Assembly: GCA_016866215.1 (NCBI GenBank) | Contig: VGNE01000009.1 | Location: 1 to 64,000, forward strand | DNA: 64,000 nucleotides | Direction of reading: 5' to 3' | Origin: Chloroflexota bacterium | GTDB lineage: Bacteria > Chloroflexota > Anaerolineae > Anaerolineales > Villigracilaceae | In this document: one piece after another, positions 24,810-32,685 of the stretch | Numbering within the stretch: position 1 is the stretch's first letter | Layout of the letters: every line of letters starts with the position of its first letter | The notes under the pieces: model-generated | What the model was told of the DNA's origin: nothing | The model's input: only the letters and a program-made list of their open reading frames with translations | Databases searched by the model: none | Translations under genes and position numbers: made by a program

Positions 24810-25058
24810 ATGAGTCAAGTATACAAACTTCCTCTTATTTTAGAGCCACAACCCGAAGGCGGGTATGTTGTTACCTGCCCATTACTTCCCGAATTAATCA
24901 CCGAAGGCGAAACGGTTCTGGAGGCGATTCAAAATGCAAACGATGCTCTGGTAGCCCTCGTTGAAGCAATGAAAGAATTACATCGTTCCCTCCCACCCGC
25001 TCTACAACCAGAAAAAGAAAATACACCGCTTTGGATTGAGACGGTTCTTGCTGTATGA
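24810..25058 (+). CDS. hicB: HicB-family antitoxin
   Basis: Small (82 residues) partial RNase-H-like fold of the short HicB type: LPLILEPQPEGGYVVTCPLLPELITEGETVLEAIQNANDAL. This is the typical GGYVVTCP...T-EGET pattern. No C-terminal DNA-binding domain is present. It precedes hicA and overlaps its start by four bases (ATGA), so the order is antitoxin first. Confidence 0.9.
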   Translation: MSQVYKLPLILEPQPEGGYVVTCPLLPELITEGETVLEAIQNANDALVALVEAMKELHRSLPPALQPEKENTPLWIETVLAV

Positions 25059-25270
25059 AATATCGTGAGGCATTCAAAAAACTCAAAGCGCTGGGATGCG
25101 AAGAACTTCCACGTCGTGGAGCGGGATCACATCGCATCTGGCATAATCCCGCAAATAAGCATATTGCGCCTATACCAGGTTGGGGAGCAAAAGATATAAA
25201 ACTTGGCACATTACGCGCCGTCATTCGACAGTTGGGATTAGATTGGGAAGATTTTCTCAAGGCAAAGTAA
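25055..25270 (+). CDS. hicA: HicA-family mRNA interferase toxin
   Basis: Double-stranded-RNA-binding-like fold of 71 residues with the catalytic histidine in GAGSHRIWHNP, preceded by FKKLKALGCEELPRRG and followed by LGTLRAVIRQLGLDWEDFL. All hallmarks of HicA are intact, so the pair is a probable working type II toxin-antitoxin system. Confidence 0.92.
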   Translation: MKYREAFKKLKALGCEELPRRGAGSHRIWHNPANKHIAPIPGWGAKDIKLGTLRAVIRQLGLDWEDFLKAK

Positions 25271-25338
25271 TAAATGAAATCCCGCTCCGAAATTAAAAAA
25301 AACAACGAATCCGCCGTGTTGTGTAAGGAATAACAAAC

Positions 25339-25890
25339 ATGAAAGAAAATGCCTTCTCGTCAATCACCCTCAAAACCGCCATCGTCCACACTGTCACCTA
25401 TTTCATCATTGGGTTTTTCGCGTTCACCTTCTTTGATTACAGCGCGAAATATGCCGGCCCCATCGTCTCCAACTTTATGCGACAAACGGATCATCCACTC
25501 GTCGCGGCGGGACCATTATTCCAGGTCTTACGCGGATTTCTCTTTGGGATCGTCTTCTATGTATTGCGCGATCTCATTTTCCCAAAAGAGCGCGGCTGGC
25601 TAACTTTATGGTTGGTTCTTGTCATTGTTGGGATCATCTCCCCTTTTGGACCCTCGCCAAGTTCCATTGAAGGCGCACTTTACACCATCATGCCAATGTG
25701 GTTCCACATTGTTGGCTTGCCCGAAGTATTGATCCAATCCTTCCTGCTGGCGTATCTCACACATTACTGGGTCAAATATCCTGAAAAGAAATGGCTTGGT
25801 TGGATATTTGGAATCATCTTCGCTCTGGTTATATTAATGTCAAGCATGGGCATTCTCGCCGCGCTGGGAATTTTGCCCGCGCAAAACTAA
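25339..25890 (+). CDS. Unidentified integral membrane protein
   Basis: The 183-residue protein has five hydrophobic segments (about 12-32, 58-78, 85-105, 115-140, 150-178), with no signal for cleavage. I do not recognise a family. It is followed after 8 bases by the XdhC-like gene, so the two may be co-transcribed, but no functional link is evident. Confidence 0.7.
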   Translation: MKENAFSSITLKTAIVHTVTYFIIGFFAFTFFDYSAKYAGPIVSNFMRQTDHPLVAAGPLFQVLRGFLFGIVFYVLRDLIFPKERGWLTLWLVLVIVGIISPFGPSPSSIEGALYTIMPMWFHIVGLPEVLIQSFLLAYLTHYWVKYPEKKWLGWIFGIIFALVILMSSMGILAALGILPAQN

Positions 25891-25898
25891 AGCTGTTT

Positions 25899-26702
25899 AT
25901 GACAGTATCCATTTACCAAGCCCTCGCTGAACTTGAGAAGAAAAACGAATCTGCCGCGCTGTGCACAGTGACGAGCAGTGAAGGCTCCACGCCACGGCAT
26001 GTCGGCAGTAAGATGCTGGTCTATCCGGATGGGCATTTTGTTGGCACAGTCGGCGGCGGTGATCTTGAACATCGCGTACTTGATGAAGCGTGGATGGCGA
26101 TCAGTGACGGCCAGCCGCGCTATTTACATTACAACATGGCTGACCCGTCGCGCGGAGATCCCGGTGTATGCGGCGGTCAGGTGGAGGTATTCGTGGACCC
26201 AATTCTTCCAGCCCCTCTGCTCGTTGTGTGCGGCGCGGGGCATGTGGGCAAGGCCGTTGTCCATTTGGCTAAGTGGCTTGGCTATCGCGTTGCTGTCAGC
26301 GATGACCGCGCAGAATTTTGCAATCCCGAGTCCACGCCTGAAGCGGATGCGTATTATCCTGTCACCATGGATGAACTCCCCAAACATATTAAGATTGACA
26401 AGCGCACGGTTCTTATCTTAACCACAAGAGGATCAGCGATAGATGCGGCCGGACTCTCCCCTTTGCTTGATTCTCCTGCCGCCTACATTGGAGTCATTGG
26501 CTCGAAACGCAGGTGGGCAATTACCGTCAAAGCATTGAAAGAAAAAGGCGTTGATGAAGCAAAGATCGTCAAAGTCCATTCACCGATGGGACTGGAGTTG
26601 CAAGCCGAAACACCAGAGGAAATTGCGGTGAGCATCATGGCGGAGGTGATGATGATTAAAGAAAAAGGAACAGGGAAGCCGATGAAGGGCAGTGAGAAGT
26701 GA
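25899..26702 (+). CDS. XdhC/CoxI-family molybdenum-cofactor maturation protein
   Basis: Start set at ATG 25899. The 267-residue protein has the N-terminal XdhC_CoxI part, TSSEGSTPRHVGSKMLV and VGTVGGGDLEHRVL, and a Rossmann-type C-terminal half, LLVVCGAGHVGKAVVHLAKWLGYRVAVSDDR and AYIGVIGSKRR. XdhC binds the cofactor, promotes its sulfuration and inserts it into xanthine dehydrogenase-type enzymes, so the XdhD-like enzyme 5 kb upstream is a likely client. The C-terminus (GSEK) runs into a short GAGAAGTGA tandem. Confidence 0.9.
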   Translation: MTVSIYQALAELEKKNESAALCTVTSSEGSTPRHVGSKMLVYPDGHFVGTVGGGDLEHRVLDEAWMAISDGQPRYLHYNMADPSRGDPGVCGGQVEVFVDPILPAPLLVVCGAGHVGKAVVHLAKWLGYRVAVSDDRAEFCNPESTPEADAYYPVTMDELPKHIKIDKRTVLILTTRGSAIDAAGLSPLLDSPAAYIGVIGSKRRWAITVKALKEKGVDEAKIVKVHSPMGLELQAETPEEIAVSIMAEVMMIKEKGTGKPMKGSEK

Positions 26703-26725
26703 GAAGTGAACAGTAATCAGTGATC
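26691..26725. repeat. Short tandem run (AGTGAGAAGTGA) at the xdhC stop
   Basis: AGTGAGA AGTGAGA AGTGAAC AGTAATC AGTGATC: 7-base units drifting in sequence across the stop codon of the xdhC-like gene. Confidence 0.75.
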
Positions 26726-26795
26726 AGTTTTCATCCTTTATTTGGCGCGAGACGTTTCGTGGTGGAATTCGTAGAGAGAATAGGAAAAACGGTTC

Positions 26796-26824
26796 TTGTA
26801 TCAGCAAGTTCATTCGGCTATAAT
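26796..26824 (+). promoter_or_regulatory. Sigma-70-type promoter of the SPFH gene
   Basis: TTGTAT (26796-26801), a 17-base spacer, TATAAT (26819-26824), then AAGGAG and ATG 26855. This is the clearest -35/-10 pair in the window. Confidence 0.75.
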
Positions 26825-26854
26825 CTAAACAATAACCCAAAAGGAGAAAATAAC

Positions 26855-27889
26855 ATGGCTAGAATTTTTGATGTCATTGAATATGCAACCGAGATGAATG
26901 ATGAGATCGTCCACCGCTTCCCCGAGACGGGGATTGGCGATTTCCGCATCGGTTCGCAAGTGATCGTGCGTGAGAGTCAAGCTGCGGTGTTCTTCCGCGA
27001 TGGCAACGCGTTGGATGTGTTCAAGGCGGGGCGGCACACGATTGCGACGGCGAACATTCCCAAGTTAATTGATTGGATCGGCAAGGCGTTTAATGATCGC
27101 ACGCCGTTTCCTGCGGAAGTATATTTCGTTTCAATGAAGGAATTCGCGAGCAAGAAGTGGGGCACACCGCAGCCGATCATCATCCGCAACCCCAATATGG
27201 GCTTAGGCGTGGCGTTGTTGCAAGGCTTTGGCACCTATTCATTCCAGGTAAAAGACCCGCAGCAATTTGTAACTCAAATTGTCGGCACAACCGGTACATA
27301 CCGTACATCTGAAATTGAAGAACGCTTGCGTACAATGCTGCTTTCGAAATTACAGGATGTGCTCGGCGAAACAGCCGCAAGAAATTCCGTGCCTGAAATC
27401 ATCGGCTTGACTGAGGAAATTGGCGCGGCAGTTCGCGCGAAAGCCAAGGAAGATTTTGAAGCCGTTGGATTGGTGTTGAAAACATTCTATGTCGGCAACT
27501 TGAAGCCTTCAACCACGTCAGCTCAGGAACTGCGCGATATGGGTATGCTCGATATGCAAACTTACACCCAATTGCAAGCCGCAGATGCAATGCGCGACGC
27601 AGCGCAAAACGAAGGCGGCGGAGCTGGTCTCACCGCTGGTATCGGCGCTGGGATGGGTATCGGCAATATCATGGGGCAGGCTTTACAAGGCGGCTATCAA
27701 GGTGGATCGTCCGGTGGCGGCGCGGCGGCGATGCCCGACATTATGACTCCCGCCGAAGCTGCCAAATTCATGAAGGTGACCGAGGATGATATTCTCGGCG
27801 CCATCAAGGACAAGAGCCTGAAAGCCAAAAAAGTCGGCAAGGCATATCGTATCAGCAAGGATAATCTTGAAGCGTTTATGAATAGTTGA
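26855..27889 (+). CDS. SPFH-domain protein fused to an excisionase-type helix-turn-helix
   Basis: Start set at ATG 26855 (AAGGAG upstream). Residues about 15-240 form an SPFH/band-7-like domain of the virion-core/YdjI type (VIVRESQAAVFFRDGNALDVFKAGRHT, WGTPQPI, LRTMLLSKLQDVLGE). A Gly/Ala/Met-rich hinge follows (about 250-290). The last 50 residues, IMTPAEAAKFMKVTEDDILGAIKDKSLKAKKVGKAYRISKDNLEAFM, are a MerR/excisionase-like DNA-binding domain. SPFH proteins build membrane-associated scaffolds; what the DNA-binding-type tail does here is unknown. Total 344 residues. Confidence 0.85.
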   Translation: MARIFDVIEYATEMNDEIVHRFPETGIGDFRIGSQVIVRESQAAVFFRDGNALDVFKAGRHTIATANIPKLIDWIGKAFNDRTPFPAEVYFVSMKEFASKKWGTPQPIIIRNPNMGLGVALLQGFGTYSFQVKDPQQFVTQIVGTTGTYRTSEIEERLRTMLLSKLQDVLGETAARNSVPEIIGLTEEIGAAVRAKAKEDFEAVGLVLKTFYVGNLKPSTTSAQELRDMGMLDMQTYTQLQAADAMRDAAQNEGGGAGLTAGIGAGMGIGNIMGQALQGGYQGGSSGGGAAAMPDIMTPAEAAKFMKVTEDDILGAIKDKSLKAKKVGKAYRISKDNLEAFMNS

Positions 27890-27970
27890 ACAACACCCGC
27901 TTCTCGTTTGTTTGCTTCTTCCAGCCTATCAATCCTTAACCGTTACAGCGCGGCGGTGTTGTTTTTTCGC
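27889..27970 (+). terminator. Probable terminator of the SPFH gene
   Basis: AACAACACC (27889-27897, overlapping the stop) pairs with GGTGTTGTT (27955-27963), followed by TTTT. The loop is long (57 bases), so strength is uncertain. Confidence 0.5.
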
Positions 27971-28040
27971 AAAATATCCAAACACTTAACCTTGATAGGA
28001 TGTAAAGTGTTGATTACCCAAAGAAAGGAGCGTACTTCAA

Positions 28041-28112
28041 ATGATCTTGTTTAGCAAAGCCAAACGTGATCGAAAATCCATCTCTTCTCGAAGTGCGCTT
28101 GTAGACGATTAG
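28041..28112 (+). CDS. Candidate 23-residue leader peptide before rtcB
   Basis: ATG 28041 follows AAAGGAG (28024-28030) by ten bases. The peptide is MILFSKAKRDRKSISSRSA followed by LVDD, basic with several Ser and Arg codons. Its coding region spans one arm of the leader hairpin and ends before the terminator. I know no homologue; it may be a leader ORF whose translation controls rtcB, or a chance frame. Confidence 0.45.
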   Translation: MILFSKAKRDRKSISSRSALVDD

Positions 28113-28135
28113 AGGTCCAAGTCTGTGTCTTTTTT

Positions 28136-28167
28136 GCCACGGTGCACTTCTGCATCGTGGCTTTTTT
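28136..28167 (+). terminator. Intrinsic terminator in the rtcB leader
   Basis: Eleven-base-pair stem GCCACGGTGCA/TGCATCGTGGC with one G-T, loop CTTC, then six T. It lies 60 bases before the rtcB start. Confidence 0.8.
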
Positions 28168-28226
28168 ATTCGTAATCAAAAAGTACTGCAGCATTCATGT
28201 CGCCTTACAATAGGTAGAAGGAAAAA

Positions 28227-29651
28227 ATGGACGTTATCACTGGCAAGATTCTAAAGTTAAACAACTGGGCCGATGGCAAGATCATCGGCATTGCAAAAGA
28301 TGTTGCGGCTCAGCTCACAGCTCAAGGGTGGGAGCGCGAAGCGGTTCTTAGTCAACTGGATGCTGTTCGGCAAAACCCGGGCAGTTTCCTCGCCAATACG
28401 TTGATGGCAGACCTCGCACGCGAGTGCATTCGCATCACGCAAAAAGATGAACCACTCGATGATGCATTGCGAGAGTTGCCGCTTCCCTACCCGATCTGGG
28501 GACAGGAAAATATTGACGAGGGCGCGATTACACAAATGTCAAATGCCATGCGTTTACCTGTCACTGCCGCAGGCGCATTGATGCCTGATGCCCACATTGG
28601 CTATGGACTTCCCATCGGTGGCGTACTTGCAACCGACGAAAACGTCGTCATCCCCTTCGCTGTCGGTGTGGATATTGCCTGCCGCATGAGACTCTCTTTA
28701 TATGAAGTCTCGCCGATTTTGCTTGGACAAAAGAAAGGCATGTTCGAAGACGCCTTGATGGAGCAAACTGCGTTCGGCATGGGCGCAAAGTGGACAGGCA
28801 GTAAGAAGGCGCAACATGCCGTATTGGACGATGAGGCCTGGGATGCCACCCGCCAGCTTAAAGTGTTGAAAGATACTGCCGCGAATCAACTTGGCACAAG
28901 TGGAACAGGAAATCACTTTGTTGAATGGGGATCGTTCCGTTTGGATGAGCCTATGTTTGGATTGCAGCCCGGTGAATATCTTGCATTACTTTCACACAGC
29001 GGTTCACGCGGCGTTGGCGCAAAGATCGCTGACAGGTTTAGCAAACTTGCGATGGAAATGCATCCTGATCTCGATAAGTCTGTGAGATATCTCGCGTGGC
29101 TTTCACTCGACTCAGAAGCCGGTCAGGAATACTGGCTATCGATGGAACTCGCCGGTAAATTTGCTTCGGCAAATCACTATATCATCCATCGCCGCGTCGC
29201 CGCCGCGGTTGGGCTCAAGGAAGCCGCTGTGGTTGAGAACCACCACAACTTCGCCTGGAAGGAAAATCTGCCCGATGGCAGAACGGTCATTGTGCATCGC
29301 AAAGGCGCAACCCCTGCTGGTGTTGGAGTATTGGGAATTATCCCCGGCTCCATGGGCGATGCGGGTTATCTCGTGCGCGGAAAGGGCGTTGCCTCATCGC
29401 TTGAGTCTGCGTCACATGGAGCGGGCAGGTTGATGAGTCGCAGAGCCGCGTTGAATTCCATCAGCAGATCAGCGCGGGATGAGTATCTCAAAAAGAATGA
29501 TGTCACCCTGCTCGGCGGCGGCATGGACGAATCACCGCAAGCCTATAAGCCAATCGAAGAGGTTATCGCCGCGCAACATGATCTTGTGGATGTGCTCGGT
29601 AAATTCACACCGCGCATTGTCCGCATGGCGAATGAACCTGGGGATATTTAG
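28227..29651 (+). CDS. rtcB: RtcB-family RNA ligase
   Basis: GTP- and manganese-dependent ligase joining 2',3'-cyclic phosphate and 5'-OH RNA ends, used in tRNA splicing or RNA repair. The 474-residue protein has MPDAHIGYGLPIGGVLAT and PFAVGVDIACRM (metal ligands), GTGNHFVEWG, SHSGSRGVGAKIA, VENHHNFAW with the guanylated-His region, HRKGATPAGVGVLGIIPGSMG and SASHGAGRLMSR. No archease gene is adjacent. The leader carries an attenuator-like structure, suggesting regulated expression. Confidence 0.95.
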   Translation: MDVITGKILKLNNWADGKIIGIAKDVAAQLTAQGWEREAVLSQLDAVRQNPGSFLANTLMADLARECIRITQKDEPLDDALRELPLPYPIWGQENIDEGAITQMSNAMRLPVTAAGALMPDAHIGYGLPIGGVLATDENVVIPFAVGVDIACRMRLSLYEVSPILLGQKKGMFEDALMEQTAFGMGAKWTGSKKAQHAVLDDEAWDATRQLKVLKDTAANQLGTSGTGNHFVEWGSFRLDEPMFGLQPGEYLALLSHSGSRGVGAKIADRFSKLAMEMHPDLDKSVRYLAWLSLDSEAGQEYWLSMELAGKFASANHYIIHRRVAAAVGLKEAAVVENHHNFAWKENLPDGRTVIVHRKGATPAGVGVLGIIPGSMGDAGYLVRGKGVASSLESASHGAGRLMSRRAALNSISRSARDEYLKKNDVTLLGGGMDESPQAYKPIEEVIAAQHDLVDVLGKFTPRIVRMANEPGDI

Positions 29652-29655
29652 ACAG

Positions 29656-29696
29656 AAAAAGACCCTAAAGGTTTTGGAAACCTTTAGGGTCTTTTT
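29656..29696. terminator. Bidirectional terminator between rtcB and gltX
   Basis: A perfect 19-bp stem (29656-29674 with 29678-29696, loop TGG) with A-run and T-run at both ends; serves the convergent genes from either side. Confidence 0.93.
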
Positions 29697-29697
29697 A

Positions 29698-31179
29698 TTA
29701 CATCTTCTCCAATATCTCAAGCGCGTTCTTGATCCGTTTCAAACATTTTTCTTTGCCAATGATCTCCATACTTTCAAACAGCGGCGGGCTGACTTTTTGC
29801 CCCGTAGTGGCTACGCGAAGGATACCAAAAACTTGATTGGGATTCAATCCGCTCTCTTCGACATACGCCCGCAACGGCGGCTCGCATCTTTCGTGACTTA
29901 AATCTGGTAGTTCGGCGATGATTTGATACGCCCGTTGAGCGATTTGCGCTGATTGCTTTGCATCCAATCCTTTTGCGATCAAGTCCTCGGGGTTGGGCGT
30001 CACATCCTCCTGGAAGAAGAACGCGCCAAAGGCAAGGCAATCATCCAATGTCACAAGTCGCTCACGGAGGAGCGGAATAATTTTTAGCAAGACCTGATCG
30101 TTGACGTTGAGTCCATTATGGGTAAAGTAGGGCTTGAGGCGGGCTGCCAGGTCTTCGGTCGTAAAGAGGCGGATGTGTGTCGCGTTGAAATGATCCAGCT
30201 TTTGAAAGTTGATCGCGGCGGGAGATGGAGTCAAAGAATCGATAGTGAAGCGATCAATCATTTGCTCCACGGTCATCACGTCATCTTTGGAGACACCCCA
30301 CCCCATTAGCGCGATCCAATTGTTGACGCCTTCTGATGTATAACCTAATTCGTTCATATCCTTGATGAAAACAGAATATCCGTCTTTCATTGCTAAAGTG
30401 GTATCACGCTTGCTAAGTTTGCCTTTTCCACTTGGTTTCAGAAATACCGAAAGATGAACCCAAAGAGGTTCATCCCACCCAAAAGCGCGGACAATGTTCA
30501 CGTGCAGTGGAAAGGTGCCCAGCCATTCTGAACCGCGCAGAACGTGAGTGATCTCCATCTCATGATCATCCACGATGGCTGCGAGATGATAGGTAGGCAA
30601 GCCGTCCGATTTCATTAGTACATAATCGTAAAGTTGTTTGTTCTCGGTAGTGATGTCCCCGCGCAAGTGATCATGCGCGACTGTTACACCTTCCTGCGGC
30701 ATCTTGAAACGGATCGTATGGGCTTCACCATTGGTAATGCGCCTTGCGGCTTCGCTGGGGTCAAGATTGCGGCAGGTTCCATCATAATGAGGGTTTTCCT
30801 TGCGCTTCATTTGCTCCTGTCTGGCTATTTCGAGGCGGTCACGCGAGCAGAAGCAAGGATACGCATGACCATGATCCATTAATATTTTTGCATGATGCGC
30901 ATAAATCTCGCGGCGTTCCGTCTGTCGATAGGGACCAAACTTACCGCCGACATCAGGGCCCTCATCGTACTCGAGTCCAAGCCAGCGCAAACCATCCATG
31001 ATCTCCTGTTCTGTGCTGGGGACGGTTCGTTTCAGGTCAGTATCTTCAATACGCAAAATGAACTGCCCGCCTGTCTTTTTAGCGAGCAGGTAATCATAGA
31101 GAGCGACACGTGCAGTAGCAAGGTGCATATGTCCTGTGGGAGATGGCGCAACGCGAGTTCGTGCAGATTTGATGGACAA
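29698..31179 (-). CDS. gltX: Glutamyl-tRNA synthetase
   Basis: Class I synthetase of 493 residues charging tRNA-Glu. It has VAPSPTGHMHLATARVALYDYL, where the usual HxGx part of the HIGH signature reads HLAT, the zinc-type cysteines CFCSRDRLE...YDGTCR, IVDDHEMEITHVLRGSEW and the KMSKR-like GKLSKRDTTLAM. The C-terminal anticodon-binding helical region is complete. It is last in the rodA group on the minus strand, 79 bases after rodA across a dispersed palindrome. Confidence 0.95.
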   Translation of the reverse strand: MSIKSARTRVAPSPTGHMHLATARVALYDYLLAKKTGGQFILRIEDTDLKRTVPSTEQEIMDGLRWLGLEYDEGPDVGGKFGPYRQTERREIYAHHAKILMDHGHAYPCFCSRDRLEIARQEQMKRKENPHYDGTCRNLDPSEAARRITNGEAHTIRFKMPQEGVTVAHDHLRGDITTENKQLYDYVLMKSDGLPTYHLAAIVDDHEMEITHVLRGSEWLGTFPLHVNIVRAFGWDEPLWVHLSVFLKPSGKGKLSKRDTTLAMKDGYSVFIKDMNELGYTSEGVNNWIALMGWGVSKDDVMTVEQMIDRFTIDSLTPSPAAINFQKLDHFNATHIRLFTTEDLAARLKPYFTHNGLNVNDQVLLKIIPLLRERLVTLDDCLAFGAFFFQEDVTPNPEDLIAKGLDAKQSAQIAQRAYQIIAELPDLSHERCEPPLRAYVEESGLNPNQVFGILRVATTGQKVSPPLFESMEIIGKEKCLKRIKNALEILEKM

Positions 31180-31199
31180 GATGGGGGCTCCTTGAAATA

Positions 31200-31248
31200 G
31201 GTGGTCTCGATACGCCCCTCTAAGGGCATTCGGGGCTACTCGACCACC
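31200..31248. repeat. Dispersed palindrome, copy B (between rodA and gltX)
   Basis: GTGGTC (31201-31206) pairs with GACCAC (31242-31247), and inner GCCCC with GGGGC. TCTCGATACGCCC and GGGCTACTCGACCACC are shared with copy A at 10787-10833. Confidence 0.8.
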
Positions 31249-31258
31249 AGGATAGATT

Positions 31259-32359
31259 TTAAAATTCCATTTGCTTATGCCGCATTACAACAGATTCCAC
31301 CAATCCGATGCCAAGCATAAGCGCGGTAAGACCGCTGCCGCCATAACTGATGAAAGGCAGCGGCAGGCCGGAGACCGGTACGACATTCAAGTTTACGCCG
31401 ATATTGACAGCGCCTTGAAAAAATATCAATATTGCCACCCCATAGGCGATCATCGAACCAGAGACATCCCTTGACTTTTGCGCCGCGCGAATACAACGCC
31501 AGACAATGAATGCCAGCGTCAAAATAATGATCACGCCGCCGATCATGCCAAATTCCTCGGAAACAGCCGAGAAGATAAAGTCGGTATGGCGCACTTTGAG
31601 AAAGCGCAGTTGTGTTTGTGTGCCATGCCCATATCCCTGTCCGAAGAAACCGCCTGAGCCAATTGCGATCAACGCCTGTTGCACATTGTAGGTTGCGCCA
31701 TAGGTGGCATTCGGGTCCGGGAAAATAAAGGTTAGTATGCGGTCCTGCTGGTATTGTTCAAGGAAGGGAAATGCCAGCATCGCCAGTCCGATCACTGCTA
31801 ACACAAGAATGACAACCTGTCTTATCTCCAGTCCCTGAATCCAAAGCATCGCGAAGAAGATGACAGTTAATACGACCACATTACTAAGGTTGGGTTGCAG
31901 CAGGATTAAACCAATGATACCGAATGCCCAAAGGAAGCCGCCCAGCGCCCATTTCCAATCGCGCCGCTGAACTTGTGCATGTTCAAAATAGCGCGCCAGC
32001 ACAATAATGGCCACGATCTTCGCGAACTCCGTCGGTTGGAGAGACAAGACTCCAACCTGAAACCAGCGCTGCGCGCCAAAAGCAGATTGCCCAAACCCGG
32101 TTAATGTCACTAAAAAGATCAATATCCCAAAATAGATCGGACGATACAAAGCCAGCCAGTAACGATAATCAATGGATGCGACTACGAATATAAGGACAAC
32201 GCCGAGCAGGGCAAAATAGATCTGGCGAGGTATCAGCGGCTGTAATACTTCATTCCCCGCGACGGCAGAACGGATCATAACTGTGCCAAAGGAGGACGCA
32301 AGCACAACTGCACCTAATAACAGAAAATCAAAGTTTCGCCAGAAGAGATCGCGAGTCAT
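31259..32359 (-). CDS. rodA: RodA-type peptidoglycan glycosyltransferase (SEDS)
   Basis: SEDS membrane polymerase of 366 residues with about ten helices. It polymerises lipid II glycan strands in the elongasome together with PBP2. It shows RWFQVGVLSLQPTEFAKI, GSGGFFGQGYGHGTQTQLRFLKVRHTDFIFSAVSEEFG and the C-terminal GLPLPFISYGGSGLTALM, all typical. Its place downstream of minE in the mre-min cluster argues for RodA rather than FtsW. Confidence 0.93.
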   Translation of the reverse strand: MTRDLFWRNFDFLLLGAVVLASSFGTVMIRSAVAGNEVLQPLIPRQIYFALLGVVLIFVVASIDYRYWLALYRPIYFGILIFLVTLTGFGQSAFGAQRWFQVGVLSLQPTEFAKIVAIIVLARYFEHAQVQRRDWKWALGGFLWAFGIIGLILLQPNLSNVVVLTVIFFAMLWIQGLEIRQVVILVLAVIGLAMLAFPFLEQYQQDRILTFIFPDPNATYGATYNVQQALIAIGSGGFFGQGYGHGTQTQLRFLKVRHTDFIFSAVSEEFGMIGGVIIILTLAFIVWRCIRAAQKSRDVSGSMIAYGVAILIFFQGAVNIGVNLNVVPVSGLPLPFISYGGSGLTALMLGIGLVESVVMRHKQMEF

Positions 32360-32432
32360 ATTAACAAGACACGGACGCAGCCGCTGACGCTCATCAGGCT
32401 GATCCGTGCTGCCTCCAAAGTATAAAAAATGA

Positions 32433-32684
32433 TCAACCTGCGTGGCGGCGGGATACGTTCCGCAAGGGAATATCCGCTACCAGCCGCTGTGAACGGCCAT
32501 CCCGTTCCAGCCCAATTTGAACTGCTTCAGGATCGATTTCAATATATTTTGAAATGGCTATAAGCAGGTCGTCTTTCAACGATTCCAATTGCGCGGGCGT
32601 CAGGTCTGTGCGGTCGTGCACCAAAACAAGCTGCAGCCGTTCTTTTGCGTTTTCGGCGCTTCTTTTTCGCGTGAAGAAGTTCAT
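32433..32684 (-). CDS. minE: MinE topological specificity factor
   Basis: Start set at ATG 32684, with GGAGG upstream and one base after the minD stop. The 83-residue protein starts MNFFTRKRSAENAKERLQLVL, the membrane-targeting and anti-MinCD helix, then VHDRTDLTPAQLESLKDDLL and the topological domain YIEIDPEAVQIGLERDGRSQRLVADIPL. It stimulates MinD ATPase and restricts MinC to the poles. Confidence 0.93.
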   Translation of the reverse strand: MNFFTRKRSAENAKERLQLVLVHDRTDLTPAQLESLKDDLLIAISKYIEIDPEAVQIGLERDGRSQRLVADIPLRNVSRRHAG

Positions 32685-32685
32685 C

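Larger units (their letters stand above)
28030..28167 (+). promoter_or_regulatory. Attenuator-like leader upstream of rtcB
   Basis: Segment A (28030-28038) pairs with B (28090-28098) in nine positions with one G-U. Part of B (28090-28096, GAAGTGC) can instead pair with C (28144-28150, GCACTTC). C lies in the terminator 28136-28167 (GCCACGGTGCA, CTTC, TGCATCGTGGC, T6). A 23-codon ORF with AAAGGAG covers B. These mutually exclusive pairings are the logic of a translation-controlled attenuator. Function is inferred only from pairing. Confidence 0.5.

Noticed and set aside
26855-27889. Prophage or integrative element suggested by virion-core-like and excisionase-like domains
   Set aside because: No integrase, capsid, terminase or attachment repeats nearby; neighbours are ordinary metabolic genes.
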